NCBI GenBank assembly: GCA_947683625.1
Contig: CANTUR010000605.1
Location: 762,501-826,500 of the forward strand
Source of the DNA: Mallotus nudiflorus
Lineage: Eukaryota; Streptophyta; Magnoliopsida; Malpighiales; Euphorbiaceae
DNA length: 64,000 bases
Reading direction: 5' to 3'
Every line of letters starts with the position of its first letter. Positions within the stretch are counted from its first letter, which is position 1. Positions 24,240 through 35,105 of the stretch are shown in pieces. The notes under the pieces are model-generated. The model worked only from the letters and a program-made list of their open reading frames with translations, was not told the origin of the DNA and searched no databases. Position numbers and translations under genes: made by a program.

Positions 24240-26238
24240 CAACAAATATATGCAAAGTCCATTCAGTATTTTATTAAATATGTATGAGGCATAATTAAAA
24301 ACTCCAACTAAATTTACTTAAATCAATAACCCTCTAAGTTAATTTTACAAATTTTAGTGGGCCAAGATCCATATTTCATTATACTCTAAATGAGCTTTGG
24401 CTCATCACCTAAAATATGGTTATTTAGGTAGACAACTCTTATCAATTACATCTCATGTAACTCTTGGATGGTATAGGATTTGACATCACATGTCATGGCT
24501 AAAAATCCCATCTAATGCCCTAGGTCCAAAACTGTTTTGATAACCTAGTTAAGTCAAACCATATAAACATTTGGATAACACCATTATCCAACTTGCCTTC
24601 CCTGGAAAAATTTATACACCTTGCTTTAGCAGGCCTATATATAATAATCTAAGGCTTGACAAGTGTTGAATTTATGGGAGGCATTATAATGACTTAATAT
24701 TAAATGAGGTTTTGTCTTTATTTAATCTTATTTAGTTATTGTTATGTTGTATTGCATGGCATCATATGGCATCACATACATAACAACTAAAATAAATATG
24801 ACATAGCATGGTCCAAATCAAAGTTGATCTTCATAAGCCAATATGAAGATCAAAGGTCAAACCTAGGTAATATTACAATTACAATTGAGCCTCCAACTAG
24901 GATCTCCATCTTCTACCATGGATCTCCTTCTTTGGTTCCCACCTTGGATCTCCATCCTGGGCCTCCAACTTGAATTTCACCATGGGTCTTGATTTACATA
25001 AATTGTTGTAATTTATTCTACACTATTCTAATAAAATAAATACAACAAAATAAAAATGACTCGCAGATCGTATTTAAAATTACGACCCATAAAAATTAAA
25101 TCCAATCACATTAGTCTATGGGCCATGCTACGCACCATGCATTAAACAATAAACATGTACAACATAATAATCTATTTAGTTAGCAAATCCAATTATTATG
25201 ATAAGAATAAAATAATGTGACAATTCTTTCAGGGTTAAGGGGTAGCACCCCTGGCGGGGTTTGGGGGCAGCGCCCTAGGTGGCGGTCCTGCTGGCCAGTC
25301 AATGGGTTCAACGGTAAACACTTCACCTTAGCTCTTCGGTGAATTGCCTTTCAAATTTCTGAACATTAATGAATTTTCATAATCAAATTACTATAAAATC
25401 AATCTGTTCAAAAATAGAAAAAAATGCTCAATTAAAACAGCCACCTTAATTTGCATCAAGGAAGCAACTAAACAATTTTCGTAATCATATTACTAAATCA
25501 GTTGCTGCCTAAAAGACATCACTTTCTGTAAACAGCTTACAGTCTGAAAAATCCGTTCAAAACAGATCAAAATTTTTTTTTTATTTTAAACAGACTCATC
25601 CATTAAGAAAACCCTAATTTCTGTAATCAAAATTATAGCTTGAACGAATATGTATAAAACAGATCCATTATGCATAATTTGTTTAACATTTAAATAGATT
25701 GCCTTTAACACATAATCTGCATAATCATAAAATTTCTATTTTAGATATAATCAAAAACGATTTTCTTGATCAAAATAGAAAACGATTTTCCTAATTAAAA
25801 TAGGAAAAAAATATGCTATTTCAATTAATCATATTAATCAAAACAGAATACATAACAGATATAAATCCTTAAGTGATTAGGTTTTTGAAAATAGAATTTA
25901 TGTTTCATTAAATCGCATTAATAAAACATTATACTTAATTCGTTTTTCATAAAAACATCATACAAAATTCATTTTCAGTAAAACAACATACTGAATTCAT
26001 TTTTCATGAAACAACATTCTTAATTTATAAAATCAAAAACTGCTTTTAGTTTAATCACATTAAACCATTACAAACATTAATCAAATTAATGTTTAATTCT
26101 GTTTTCAAATAGATTACTAAGAATTATCACAAAACAAATCAAAACCCTTTTTGATAATTTTGAAAACCATTTTCAAAAATGAATCATAAACCCTAACATA
26201 TATCATATGTACATAGAATCAATTAATCGAATTACAAG
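24240..26238 (-). other. Long untranslated leader of the copia element with a GC-rich hairpin block
   Basis: About 2 kb without coding sequence lies between the primer-binding site and gag. At 25231-25305 there is an isolated GC-rich block in very AT-rich DNA, with GGGGTAGCACCCC (a perfect 4-bp stem), GGCGGGGTTTGGGGGCAG and GGGCAGCGCCCT. It could fold as stem-loops in the element RNA. The rest is AT-rich with repeated short motifs such as TTCATAAAAACATCATAC. Confidence 0.6.
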
Positions 26239-26252
26239 TGGCTTTGATACCA
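26239..26252 (-). promoter_or_regulatory. Primer-binding site of the copia element (initiator tRNA-Met)
   Basis: On the minus strand TGGTATCAAAGCCA lies one base from the end of the right LTR (...CCCAACA). It matches the complement of the tRNA-iMet 3' end (TGGTATCAGAGC...) with one mismatch in the first 12 bases. Confidence 0.88.
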
Positions 26253-26253
26253 C

Positions 26254-27800
26254 TGTTGGGTTTCATGATACAAATGCAATGAAAAAATTAAAAATTTATC
26301 ACGTTCCCAAACCTGGATCCATGTAATTTGACTACTTGATTAAATCTAGGGTTTCAAGAATCTCACCAAGACGTAGAAGAGGTAAGATTTTCTAGAAGGA
26401 TGAGAGGAGGTTCACACCGGTGACACCTTACCTCAAGCTTTTTGCTTTGGTTGTTCGGATCTAGACGTCTCCAAAAGGATGCATCCTCTATAGGTATCCA
26501 CATAAACAAACCCTCATAAAAATGAATTGGGGTGTGTGCTAGCAGCTTTCTTAATTGTCTCACAAAACAAGAACAAAAGAAAAACTCTGTGTTTGTTTTC
26601 TAAGAAGAGAGAAAACTGCTTTGGAGGCAAAAAAAAAGCAAGTGAGTTAAACCCTAGAGAATATAACATATTTATAGACTCCAAATTAGGGTTTCACCTA
26701 CCAATGACCTTTTGGTAATTTCCCATTTATTATATTTTGATTTTTTAAAAAAAAACAAATCAGAAATAATATCTTATTTATTGATTTAAAATAACATTTA
26801 TCTTAAATAAATAAACAAATAAATAAATAAAACACTTTAAATATTTATTTCCATAGAGTTTATTTTGGGCTTATTAAACCCATAATCATTTTGGGCTTGT
26901 TCTAAGTGTATGACCTTGTAGGTTCACATAACATTGGCAATGGGCCTAAATCTTTATTTAGGCCTACAAGTCATAAGTGGCCTCTAGCAAGACATTATGA
27001 CTACCCAAGTCATGTGAAGTCAATAATCCAACATAACCTAATTACAGTGAATTTTATCATCCCTTTATCACATGATATCTTAATTGAACATAAGGCATAG
27101 AATGCCATCCTTATATAGTTCAATATTATGACTTGATTCCAAGTAGACTGAAAATGATAACTCTTTATCAATTCATTTCAACATGGCCATGCATTTTCCT
27201 TCAGTCTATCTCATTAAGGGGCCTATAGATATCTTTCTCATATTAATGAGGGATAAATTCCTTCTGAATCACTCATATTCCTCACATAACTAATTTTATA
27301 TCCAACAACATCCTATTTAATCGTCTGGTTAAAGACAATGTTAGAATGTGTCAAAACATAAAATAGCTATGTAGAAATCCATGATGATTTCAAGGTCAAA
27401 GGACCAAAATAAAATTACTATGATGAGAAATACTTATGGCAATAATTGATACATTATTCTCATAGTTGGTCAATCCAGTACATAATCTCTCATCATGTAC
27501 TTATAAGTTAACTTAATATCTCATATTCATGATTAGTAAAACATAACCATCAGTCAACATCATACTAGCCTTAATATTTTAATATTTATATAATGAATAA
27601 ATGGCTAGGGATAATTTGAATAGAACTCTTATTTTAATCTAAGGGTTTTACTATCAAGTCATGTACTTGATGGCCTTAGTAAGAATTAACCATTCATATA
27701 ATTATCATAAAATCAAATGATAATGAAATACCTCTTTATTAATAAAATAAGAAAGTTAATACATAATCACAAATGATTGACCTAGTGCATATCACTAACA
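26254..27800 (-). repeat. Right (5') LTR of the copia element
   Basis: 1547 bp, TGTTAGTGATATGCAC to ACCCAACA on the minus strand. It is the better-preserved end. It carries about 38 bp (around 26640-26678) not found in the left LTR. Followed by TSD AGTCA. Confidence 0.9.
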
Positions 27801-27805
27801 AGTCA

Positions 27806-28690
27806 GCCCAGCCACCTAATGCACCACCAATCGATCTGGTGGATCTCGATGAGGAAATAATAATTAAAGGAAAGGAAGAAGATGATGTGACAGTGTTGGC
27901 CAATCTGGTGAATTAAAGAAATGTCATTCCAGCTGAAGATGTGAGTCAGATTGAGTGGGCTAAGAACATGGCCAAGGTGATGAACCAGATGCAGGTGGTG
28001 ATGAAGGAAAAGGGTATGGTCGCTCCTCTAGATTACGATCTGAATCTGGAAAAGGGTGATGAGTCATTACCTTGTAAGTTCAAATTCCCAGACATGAGGA
28101 AGTATACTGGTATTGAGGATCCCCATTTGAATTTGAAATAGTACGTGACTTACATGAAGGCTGCCAAGCTAACTGAGAGCCAAATTATCAAGCAGTTCCC
28201 TATTTCATTGGAGGGGGCACCAATCCGTTGGTATTACACCTTGGAACCACATGTTTAGTCAGATTGCAAGGAATTATGTGCCACTTTTATCAAGCAATAC
28301 GAACTTAATGTTCAACTAGAGGTGTCCTTAAGAGATATGCAGAATACTAAACAGAACTTTAATGAGCCTTTTACTAACAACCTGACTCTTTAGAGGGGAC
28401 AGTTGTCCCTGATGACGCATAGGCATGCTAAGTTTGACCAGTTAGTCCTGGCAATAGAAGGGTGTGTTCCAGCATTATCTAGGAAATTGAGGGATCTGGG
28501 AATCAAAAACTTTGAAAATTTGTATAGATTTGGGGTCCAAAAAGAGTCGGATTTGGCCCAAGAGAAGACATTCTTCAAAAGAGCATCTGGGGGCAAAGAG
28601 GGGGCCAGCTCAAGTAGTAATGTTTAGATTCATGCCATTCAACCACCAAGCAACAATATACAAGTCAGTGTAGTTAGACAGCTTTAAAGA
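27806..28690 (+). pseudogene. Tat gag, main part
   Basis: The frame continues from 20008 across the copia insertion. It shows a retrotransposon gag core at about 28060-28400: KFKFPDMRKYTGIEDPHLNL, then AAKLTESQIIKQFPISLEGA and a WYYTLEP block. The core is followed by a spacer ending in FKRASGGKEGASSSS. In-frame stops lie at about 27914, 28138, 28255, 28390 and 28624. The protein would form the virus-like particle. The open parts are 27941-28141 and 28403-28627. Confidence 0.8.
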
Positions 28691-28710
28691 TTTTCAAATC
28701 TGGGCATCCC

Positions 28711-29515
28711 ATGTCTAAAGTGCTTGATAAGCTTATTGAGAAAAACCTACTATGGCCTTTACCTTCACAACAACCTTTGCTTGGAGCCAACCCAAAATTT
28801 TTTTCTAAATTTCATCAAACCATTGGACATGACATAGACAACTGTGCCCGGTTAAAGCATGAAATCCAAGACTTAATAGACTTAGGCAAAATTACCGACC
28901 TAGAAAATAGAAAACCAAATACACAAACCAACCCATTACCCAACTATCAAAATGTACCACTAGCAAATACACCCATTTTGATGGTCAACTCTAGGTGGTG
29001 TTCCATCCACTGTTCATCAAAAGATTAAATTCCTACATGAAGGAAGGGTTGTCACAATCTCAGTTGAAACTGAAGCCGTCGTAGCTGCACTGAAGTTGAT
29101 CCCTAAGGAGATTTCCCTTGGCCCTAGTTTTGAAGTCTGTGTAATCTATGAGGATGAGATGGATGAAAAGGTTCTGAGAATGATGCACAATATGAAATTT
29201 TTGCCCGGCATGGGATTGGGGATAAATTAGAGCAGACCTTCAGAGTTTGTGAGAAACAAAGTACCTATTTTGAAGCATGGGTTAGGATTCAAAGAGGCTG
29301 ACAGAGTTAGGGAAGAGATAAGTGTGTGGGGGCAGTCTAAAGAAAAGGAAAAGGAGACCATGGTTAGAAAGAAAACTATATGGGAAATCTTTATAAAGGA
29401 AGGCACCGGGCACTTATACAGTGGGACTCTAGAATCTCTCTTAATACTGGGGGAGTTATCCCGGGGTTTAAGATTTTTTTTAATTTATGAACAAAGCCAA
29501 GGGAGTTACTATTGA
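28711..29515 (+). pseudogene. Tat gag-pro linker; protease core missing
   Basis: Bases 28711-28960 encode a zinc-knuckle-like segment CKFHQ-type, here FFSKFHQTIGHDIDNCARLK, normally found between gag and protease in Tat elements. After about 29010 the frame shifts to a downstream segment (GGVPSTVHQKIKF, about 28992-29030) and a glycine-rich stretch NMKFLPGMGLG (about 29190-29222). The protease motif D-S/T/N-G-A/S expected between them is absent, suggesting an internal deletion at about 29000. Confidence 0.6.
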
Positions 29516-29960
29516 AAAAGCCCCTACTAAGGAGCTGGTACTGGCTAAAGAGGAGTTCAAAGAGGATAAAGCTACCTCAGAGCAGAAAGGCATTGATGAT
29601 CAAAGCAAACACCTTGACTTTGAAACCTACGTCCTCAACTCCATCATGGATACCTCTTATAATGACTTTGATGTTTCTTTTTCTTTTCTATTTGAGATTG
29701 ACAATCTTTTCTTTTCAAAAGTGAATGCAATGAAGTCTGAGTTTGCTTATTTGTATGATGTGTTTCCTAATGGTTATTTTGTTTATGATGATCATTTCAT
29801 GCATATGTTTGACATTAATTCCACACAAACTGAGTCATTTAATTTAGGCATAAATGATAATCCTTATAATATATTGCTTGCTTCTGGTTTAACTCATTAT
29901 GAGAGAAAAAATGGAAGAAATCTTAAAGAAGATATAGAAAATATTTGCTTGGGGTTATAA
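29487..29960 (+). pseudogene. Tat pol spacer ORF before RT
   Basis: A 157-residue open frame starting MNKAKGVTIEKAPTKELV. It is acidic and Asn/Phe-rich and has no domain I recognise. Its position between protease region and RT matches the variable linker of Tat pol. The following 29961-30069 holds the conserved lead-in to RT in a shifted frame (IPTYPHIAPIKQ-like) with stops. Confidence 0.5.
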
Positions 29961-30057
29961 AGACATGCCCGGAATCGACAGGGAGATCTCTAAACACAAA
30001 ATCCCCACATATCCTCACATAGCGCCAATAAAGCAAAACTAAAGAAGGTTAAGTCCA

Positions 30058-30852
30058 GAATAGGCTCTCTTGGTCAAAGAAGAGGTCAAAAAGCAGCTGA
30101 AGGCAAAGTTTCTAGAAGTGGTAGAGGACACTCAATGGTTAGCGAATATAGTTCCTATTCCTAAGAAGGATGGAAGGGTCAGAGTGTGTGTAGACTACCA
30201 AGATTTGAATAAAGCCTACGCTAAGGATGACTTTCCACTACCGCATATTGATACATTAATTGATAGTATGGCTTCCAATGAAATGTACTCTTTCATGGAT
30301 GGATTTTCAGGGTATAATCAGATCATGATGGCAGTAATAGATAAATTGAAGACATCTTTCATCACCAAATGGGGCGTGTATTGTTACCGAGTAATGCCTT
30401 TCAGGTTGAAGAACAGAGGAGCCACTTATTAGAGGATGGCAGCTACCTTGCTATACAACGTGATCCATAAAGAGGTAGAAGTGTATGTGGATGATATGAT
30501 GGTGAAGTTTACAACTAGAGAAGGGCATTTCGAAGCACTAGACAAGTTTTTAGCTAGGGCAGAAAAGTACAATCTCAGACTGAACCCGAAGAAGTGTGTT
30601 TTTGGAAAACTATTAGGACATATTGTCAGCCATAAAGGAATAGAGGTGGATCCAGATAAGATCAGAGCAATCAGGGATATGCCTGCACCAAAGAATGAAA
30701 AAGAGGTCCGAGGGTTTCTGGGGCATTTACAGTATATCAGCAGATTTATAGGCAAATTGATGGCCGTTTGCAATCCCATCTTTAAGCTTATAAAGAAGGA
30801 CCAACCTATTATGTGGGACAAAAGATGACAACAAGCCTTTGAAGCTATCAAG
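30058..30852 (+). pseudogene. Tat reverse transcriptase
   Basis: From about 30070: VKEEVKKQLKAKFLEVV, WLANIVPIPKKDGRVRVCVD (RT block 1), then PLPHIDTLID, SFMDGFSGYNQIMMA and the catalytic YVDDMMVK at about 30484-30507 (Y-V-D-D intact). The connection part KNEKEVRGFLGHLQYISRFI follows at about 30690-30750. Only two stops (30430 and 30826) interrupt nearly 800 bases, so this is one of the better-kept coding parts of the element. Confidence 0.88.
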
Positions 30853-31290
30853 GATTATCTAATGAATCCTCTTGTTTTACAGTTGCCGAGACTGGGTAAA
30901 GCCTTGACCTTGTATTTGGTGATTGAGGAAGACACAATATGGGTAATGTTGGCACAAGAAGGTGAAAAGAAGATAGAACATGTCATGTATTATTTGAGTA
31001 AGAAGCTTCTGCCCTATGAAACCACTTATAGTTTGGTGGAGAAAACGTGCCTAGCAGTAATTTGGGAGATGAAAAAACTCTAATACTATTTTTAGTCTTA
31101 TAAAGTGCAGGCGGTTTCTAAACACGATCCCCTCAGGTACCTCCAACAAATCCCATCTCTTATAGGAAAGTTGGCTAGGTGTCTTGTTTTACTCATGGAG
31201 TTTGACATAGAGTATATAGCCAAAAAGATGGTGAAAGGAAGAGTAGTAGTAGACTTCTTGGCATAAAGCCTAGTGGATGATGACCAAGAA
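30853..31290 (+). pseudogene. Tat RNase H (Ty3/gypsy-type, first copy)
   Basis: Continues in the RT frame: LPRLGKALTLYLVIEEDTIW, AQEGEKKIEHVMYYLSKKL, then TYSLVEKTCLAVIW. The first catalytic Asp, usually in LYLAVSD-like context, is replaced (YLVIEED), which fits the known degeneration of the gypsy RNase H in Tat elements. Two stops are near 31080 and 31095. Confidence 0.75.
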
Positions 31291-31737
31291 TAGAAGTTGG
31301 AGTTTCCTAACGAACATCTAGGGGAGATAGAGATACAAGGTTGGGAAATGTACTTTGATGGAGCTATCAACAGCAAAGGGGCTGGAATAAGGGTAATTTT
31401 GGCTACTCCAGAAGGAGAAATGATCCTGATGGCAAAAAGACTTGAGTTTGAAGCAACTAAAAATGAAGCAGAATATGAGGCTTGCATTTTTGGTTTAGAG
31501 GCATTGCGCAGTGCAGGGGTAGAGAATATTACTGTCTATAGGGATTCCATGCTAGTCATAAAACAAGCCACCAAAGAATGGGAGATAAAAGAAGACAGAT
31601 TATGGCTGTACTGGTAATACTTGGCCACTATCCTGTGCTCCTTTACTCAGTGTAAATTTGTCCATTTGCCAAGGGAAGGAAATCAGGTAGCTGATGCCCT
31701 AGCCACACTAGCCTCCATGTGGGAAAGTGGGAAATAA
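31291..31737 (+). pseudogene. Tat archaeal-type RNase H (second copy, aRNH)
   Basis: Begins WEMYFDGAINSKGAGI at about 31344, then EAEYEACIFGLEAL, VYRDSMLVIKQ, and near the end ADALATLAS. The four acidic catalytic positions (D, E, D, D) are all visible: YFDGA, NEAEYEA, YRDSM and VADAL. A second RNase H located between gypsy RNase H and integrase is the hallmark of the Tat lineage. One stop (31615-31617) splits the domain. Confidence 0.85.
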
Positions 31738-31799
31738 CCAGAAGCTAGGCCCTTAATTCTCACGAAGTCCCGAGTCCCTTGTTACGAAGAGGTAAGAGT

Positions 31800-33023
31800 A
31801 ACGCCACTGGATGCTACTGAGAAACCTTGGTTCTATGATTTACAAAGGTATTTGGAAACTGGGCAGTTTCTGAATGACACTGATAAGAAAGAAAGAATAT
31901 CCTTGTAAATATTGTCTCGACAGTTCATAAATCACAATGGGATGTTATACAAAAGAATGCCAGTCGGGGTACACCTCAGGTGTGTTGATAAGGATGAAGC
32001 CTGGAAGCTTATGGAAGCGATTCATGAAGGGGTGTATGGGCCACACATGAATGGAACCATCTTGGTAAAGAAAATAGCCCGCCAGGGGTACTTTTGGCTC
32101 ACCATGGAGGCAGATTGTGTTAGATTTGTAAAGAAATGTCACAGTTGCCAAACTTATGGTGATATTAGCCAACTACCATCTATGGAGCTTCAGGGAATGA
32201 CTTCTCCTTGGTCGTTTGCTGTATGGGGAATTGACATCATAGGAGAGGTAAGGCCAAAAGCACCTAATGGCCATCAGTATATCATTGTGGCTATCGACTA
32301 CTTCTCCAAATGGGTTGAGGTTGAATCTTATGATATTGTGGGGTCGAAGCAGATGTCGAGGTTCATTGAAAAGAATATAATATGCAAATATGGTTTGTCG
32401 CATCATATAGTTACAGACAATGGTGTTCAATTTCGAACAGAAATAGCTACACTACTGAAAGACTATAAGATTGAGCACCACAGGTCATCTCCATATAGGC
32501 CGCAGGCAAATGGGGTGGTGGAAGCAGCAAATAAGAATGTAAAAAAGATCTTGGCCAAGATGTTGGAAAATTACCGAGATTGAGCTGATTACTTACAATT
32601 CACACTATGGGGGTACTGAACCACTGCTAGAACTTCGACAGGAGTCACTATGTACTCTTTGGTTTATGGGTGTGAGGCTGTTTTACTGGTAGAGGTTGAG
32701 ATAAGGTCATTGAGAGTCATTGAGGTTGACACTACTGGATGAAAAAAGGATGATAGCTATGTATCATTCTCAGTTGTATCAAAAAGAATAGCTCGTGCCT
32801 ACAATAAGAAGATCAAGCCAGGCAAGATTCGAGAAGGGGATTTGGTGTTGAAACTTATAAGATCAGTCATGACCAACCCTCGAGGAAAGTTTAAGCCCAA
32901 CTAGGAGGGACCGTATTTGGTAAAGAAGTTATTTTCGAAAGGCGTTGCCATTTTGTCTGACATGGAGGGAAACAAGTTCAAAGAACCTATTAACCTAGAC
33001 AAGCTCAAGAAATACTTTCTGTA
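31800..33023 (+). pseudogene. Tat integrase
   Basis: The HHCC zinc domain is at about 32010-32160 (H in EAIHEG, H in GPHMNG, then CHSC). The core follows with catalytic D in WGIDIIGEV, D in VTDNGVQF and E in ANGVVEAANK, all present. A stop at 32581-32583 breaks the frame, but homology goes on to the C-terminal part (REGDLVLKLI, EGPYLVKKLFSKG) and ends KKYFL at TAA 33021-33023. It would insert element cDNA into the genome. The core open frame is 31912-32583. Confidence 0.88.
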
Positions 33024-33652
33024 AAAAGTCTTGCTAGGGAGAAAACCTCAAAAAGAGGCTATCTAGGCAAAAGTTAAAGACTAAAAAGAAAAAAAAAAGG
33101 TCCTGCTGGATCGAAAACCTCAAAAGAGGCGGTCAAGGAAAAAGTTAAGGACATGTAAAAGGAGAGAGAGAGATACAAAATGATTGGTTGAAAAACTTGC
33201 AAGGGCAAGCCAACTAATAACATGAGATATACCAGAAGTGAAATGTATATATGTTTTGTGCTTAAATAAAATGAAATGGATTGCTTTAATTATTGTTAAA
33301 CATTGTATAATGTGACCATTACGAGCTGTTTAACTAGTACAAAAGGAAAATTACATCTAACAAAAGGGGAAATGATGACTTTATTTCATAAGATAATTTT
33401 GTTTTCTTTTCTTTTGTTGCTTACCTTGAAAGCTCAACATTTGTAACTCTCTTGTCCTTTGTATTTAATAAATTCATCTCTTTCTGTCTGTTGTAAATAA
33501 ACCCATGCTTTGTAATGATCATCAGTAGTCTGATCTCCATTATAGCTTAAATTTCTTTCGACGACTCTTCGAAGCCAAGTTGTCACCAAGTGGTCTAGGA
33601 AATTTTAAGAAAGGGGCCCTAGCTTGAACTCATGAACTAGCTCCACAATTAG
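33024..33652. other. Tat post-integrase spacer with a 72-bp duplication
   Basis: GTCTTGCTAGGGAGAAAACC at 33028 and GTCCTGCTGGATCGAAAACC at 33100 start two imperfect 72-bp units (CTCAAAAGAGGC, then CAAAAGTTAAAGAC). The rest, to the end of the antisense DUF7745-like gene, is AT-rich and non-coding. Confidence 0.55.
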
Positions 33653-34634
33653 TTATTTATGATCGAATTGGTGGTAGAGGCGGGCTGGATTATAGAAAGT
33701 GGCAAAATGGAGACCGATAACTGGGAGACAATATGTATAAGACCGAATGGTCATATGCTGCAACCCCCACCAGGGGCACATCCAGTGGATCAGTGTATCA
33801 GCGAATGTTGATAGCCAACCGTTAATGTCTGCAGGGATGGGATGTAGTTTCCTTGTTCGATAATGTTTGGCTTTATAACGCCTAATGTCTTAAGGAGGTT
33901 CAAGCAGACCCAACTTTTCATAAAACCACATCTGCGGATTTGCAAATGATTAGATGTAGATAGTATGACAGTTGGAAGTTAAGAATGGACAGCGAGAAAC
34001 TTACCTCCAACAGGAATGGACTTTTTAAGAATCATCGTGTCTTTGTGAAATCGTCCAATCCAATGATAGTTTCAACTAAGATGAGAGGGAAGGGATTGAA
34101 CCCTAACTCCACTTGATCAAGAATGGAAAGGATCTTTGAATCGCAGTAACCTGAGGAAGAAACCAACAGAAATTGAGCATACAAGCAGAGGGCCATCATG
34201 CGAGGCCAATAAGTTTCTTCTTTCTCCATATTCATGGTGACCTCGAGAAAATATTCTAGTTTGATTTCTGAATCGAGGATACAGTGAAGAGAAGATCGGG
34301 GTGGAAGATTGAACATACGTGCCATTTGTTGCTGAATAGAGAGAGAATCCGGGTTTTTAAGGTCAAGAAGCACAAGTTGGCAAATAGAGTCCGTATGATG
34401 GCCGAGAATTGCCTTGAATTCCTCTAGCAGGGGACATATTTCTATTGTGTTGAACTGAAAGAGGTGTTTATGGGGATCCCAAAACTAAACCATGGCATGG
34501 AGAAAAGGGAAGTTGATTCTCCTAGTATGGAGTGATTTGAAGACCGGAAGGTGAAAAGGTTCTACTATAGTCCAAGATTTATTATCTAGACCTTTCAAGA
34601 TCAGTTGTAGCAATCACAGACTCCATTCAGTCAT
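33653..34634 (-). pseudogene. DUF7745-like antisense gene carried by the Tat element, two exons
   Basis: Exon 1 (34634 down to 34005) starts MTEWSL and holds FWDPHKHLFQFNTIEICPLL followed by EEFKAILG, then RMMALCLYAQFLLVSSSGY and NPFPLILVETIIGLDD. Exon 2 (33931 to 33653) reads MWFYEKLGLLEPP, ..., FYNPARLYHQFDHK. A 73-bp intron (33932-34004) has GTAAGT at its 5' end and CAG at its 3' end; both exons are in phase 0 across it. The order and spacing of motifs fit the plant DUF7745 family, whose function is unknown and which often sits in transposons. Four in-frame stops (codon 7, after HAMV, after KTR, and after EPP) make it a pseudogene of about 300 residues. It lies antisense to the element, downstream of integrase. 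Confidence 0.72.
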
Positions 34635-34746
34635 GATTATAACTTTCAGAGGTGCTTAGAGAGAGAAATAGGAGGTTAGTGATGAAGGGAACTTAATAAA
34701 TGGGCTAAACACAAGAATTTGGGTTTTTTAAAGGGGTAAGACCGCA

Positions 34747-34864
34747 TGTTGCTGAGGCGATCGCCTTATCGATGAGCTGATCACCTCATCAATAAGGTGC
34801 CACCTTAGCAGTAAGAGGCGATTGCCTCTTCACCAGAGTTCAATGAGGCGATCACCTCATCAGT
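34747..34864. repeat. Cluster of GAGGCGATCGCC-type palindromes between the antisense genes
   Basis: Repeats such as TGAGGCGATCGCCTTATCGA, GAGCTGATCACCTCATCAAT, GAGGCGATTGCCTCTTCA and AATGAGGCGATCACCTCATC. Each is close to the perfect palindrome GAGGCGATCGCCTC. The same motif recurs in both LTRs and in an intron of the PMD gene. Confidence 0.75.
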
Positions 34865-35105
34865 AGTATGGGCTGTTACACTTCTTCGGACTGAGCAGTC
34901 TCAACAGGTGCAAATCAGAATATAATGAGGTAGATACATATGTAATTAGTTGAAATTAGCCTGCATGTGAAAAAAAGATAAAAAAACAAAACAAATGAAT
35001 TTAATTGAGGAGAATGATGAATTCTGCAAACATTCTGTCTATAAATCAATAACCAAAATTTATGTGTTCACTGTTCAAAGTCTACACAAGTTTTAACCCC
35101 GGTAC

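Larger units (their letters stand above)
20014..27800 (-). mobile_element. Ty1/copia retrotransposon inserted in Tat gag
   Basis: Two LTRs (20014-21526 and 26254-27800), a tRNA-Met primer-binding site beside the right LTR and a polypurine tract beside the left one define a minus-strand element. The perfect TSD AGTCA is at 20009-20013 and 27801-27805. Protein order is gag, zinc knuckle, protease, GAG_pre-integrase, then RT and RNase H, the copia order. The integrase core and the front half of RT are deleted. LTRs differ at a good number of sites and by a 38-bp indel, so the insertion is not recent. Confidence 0.92.
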
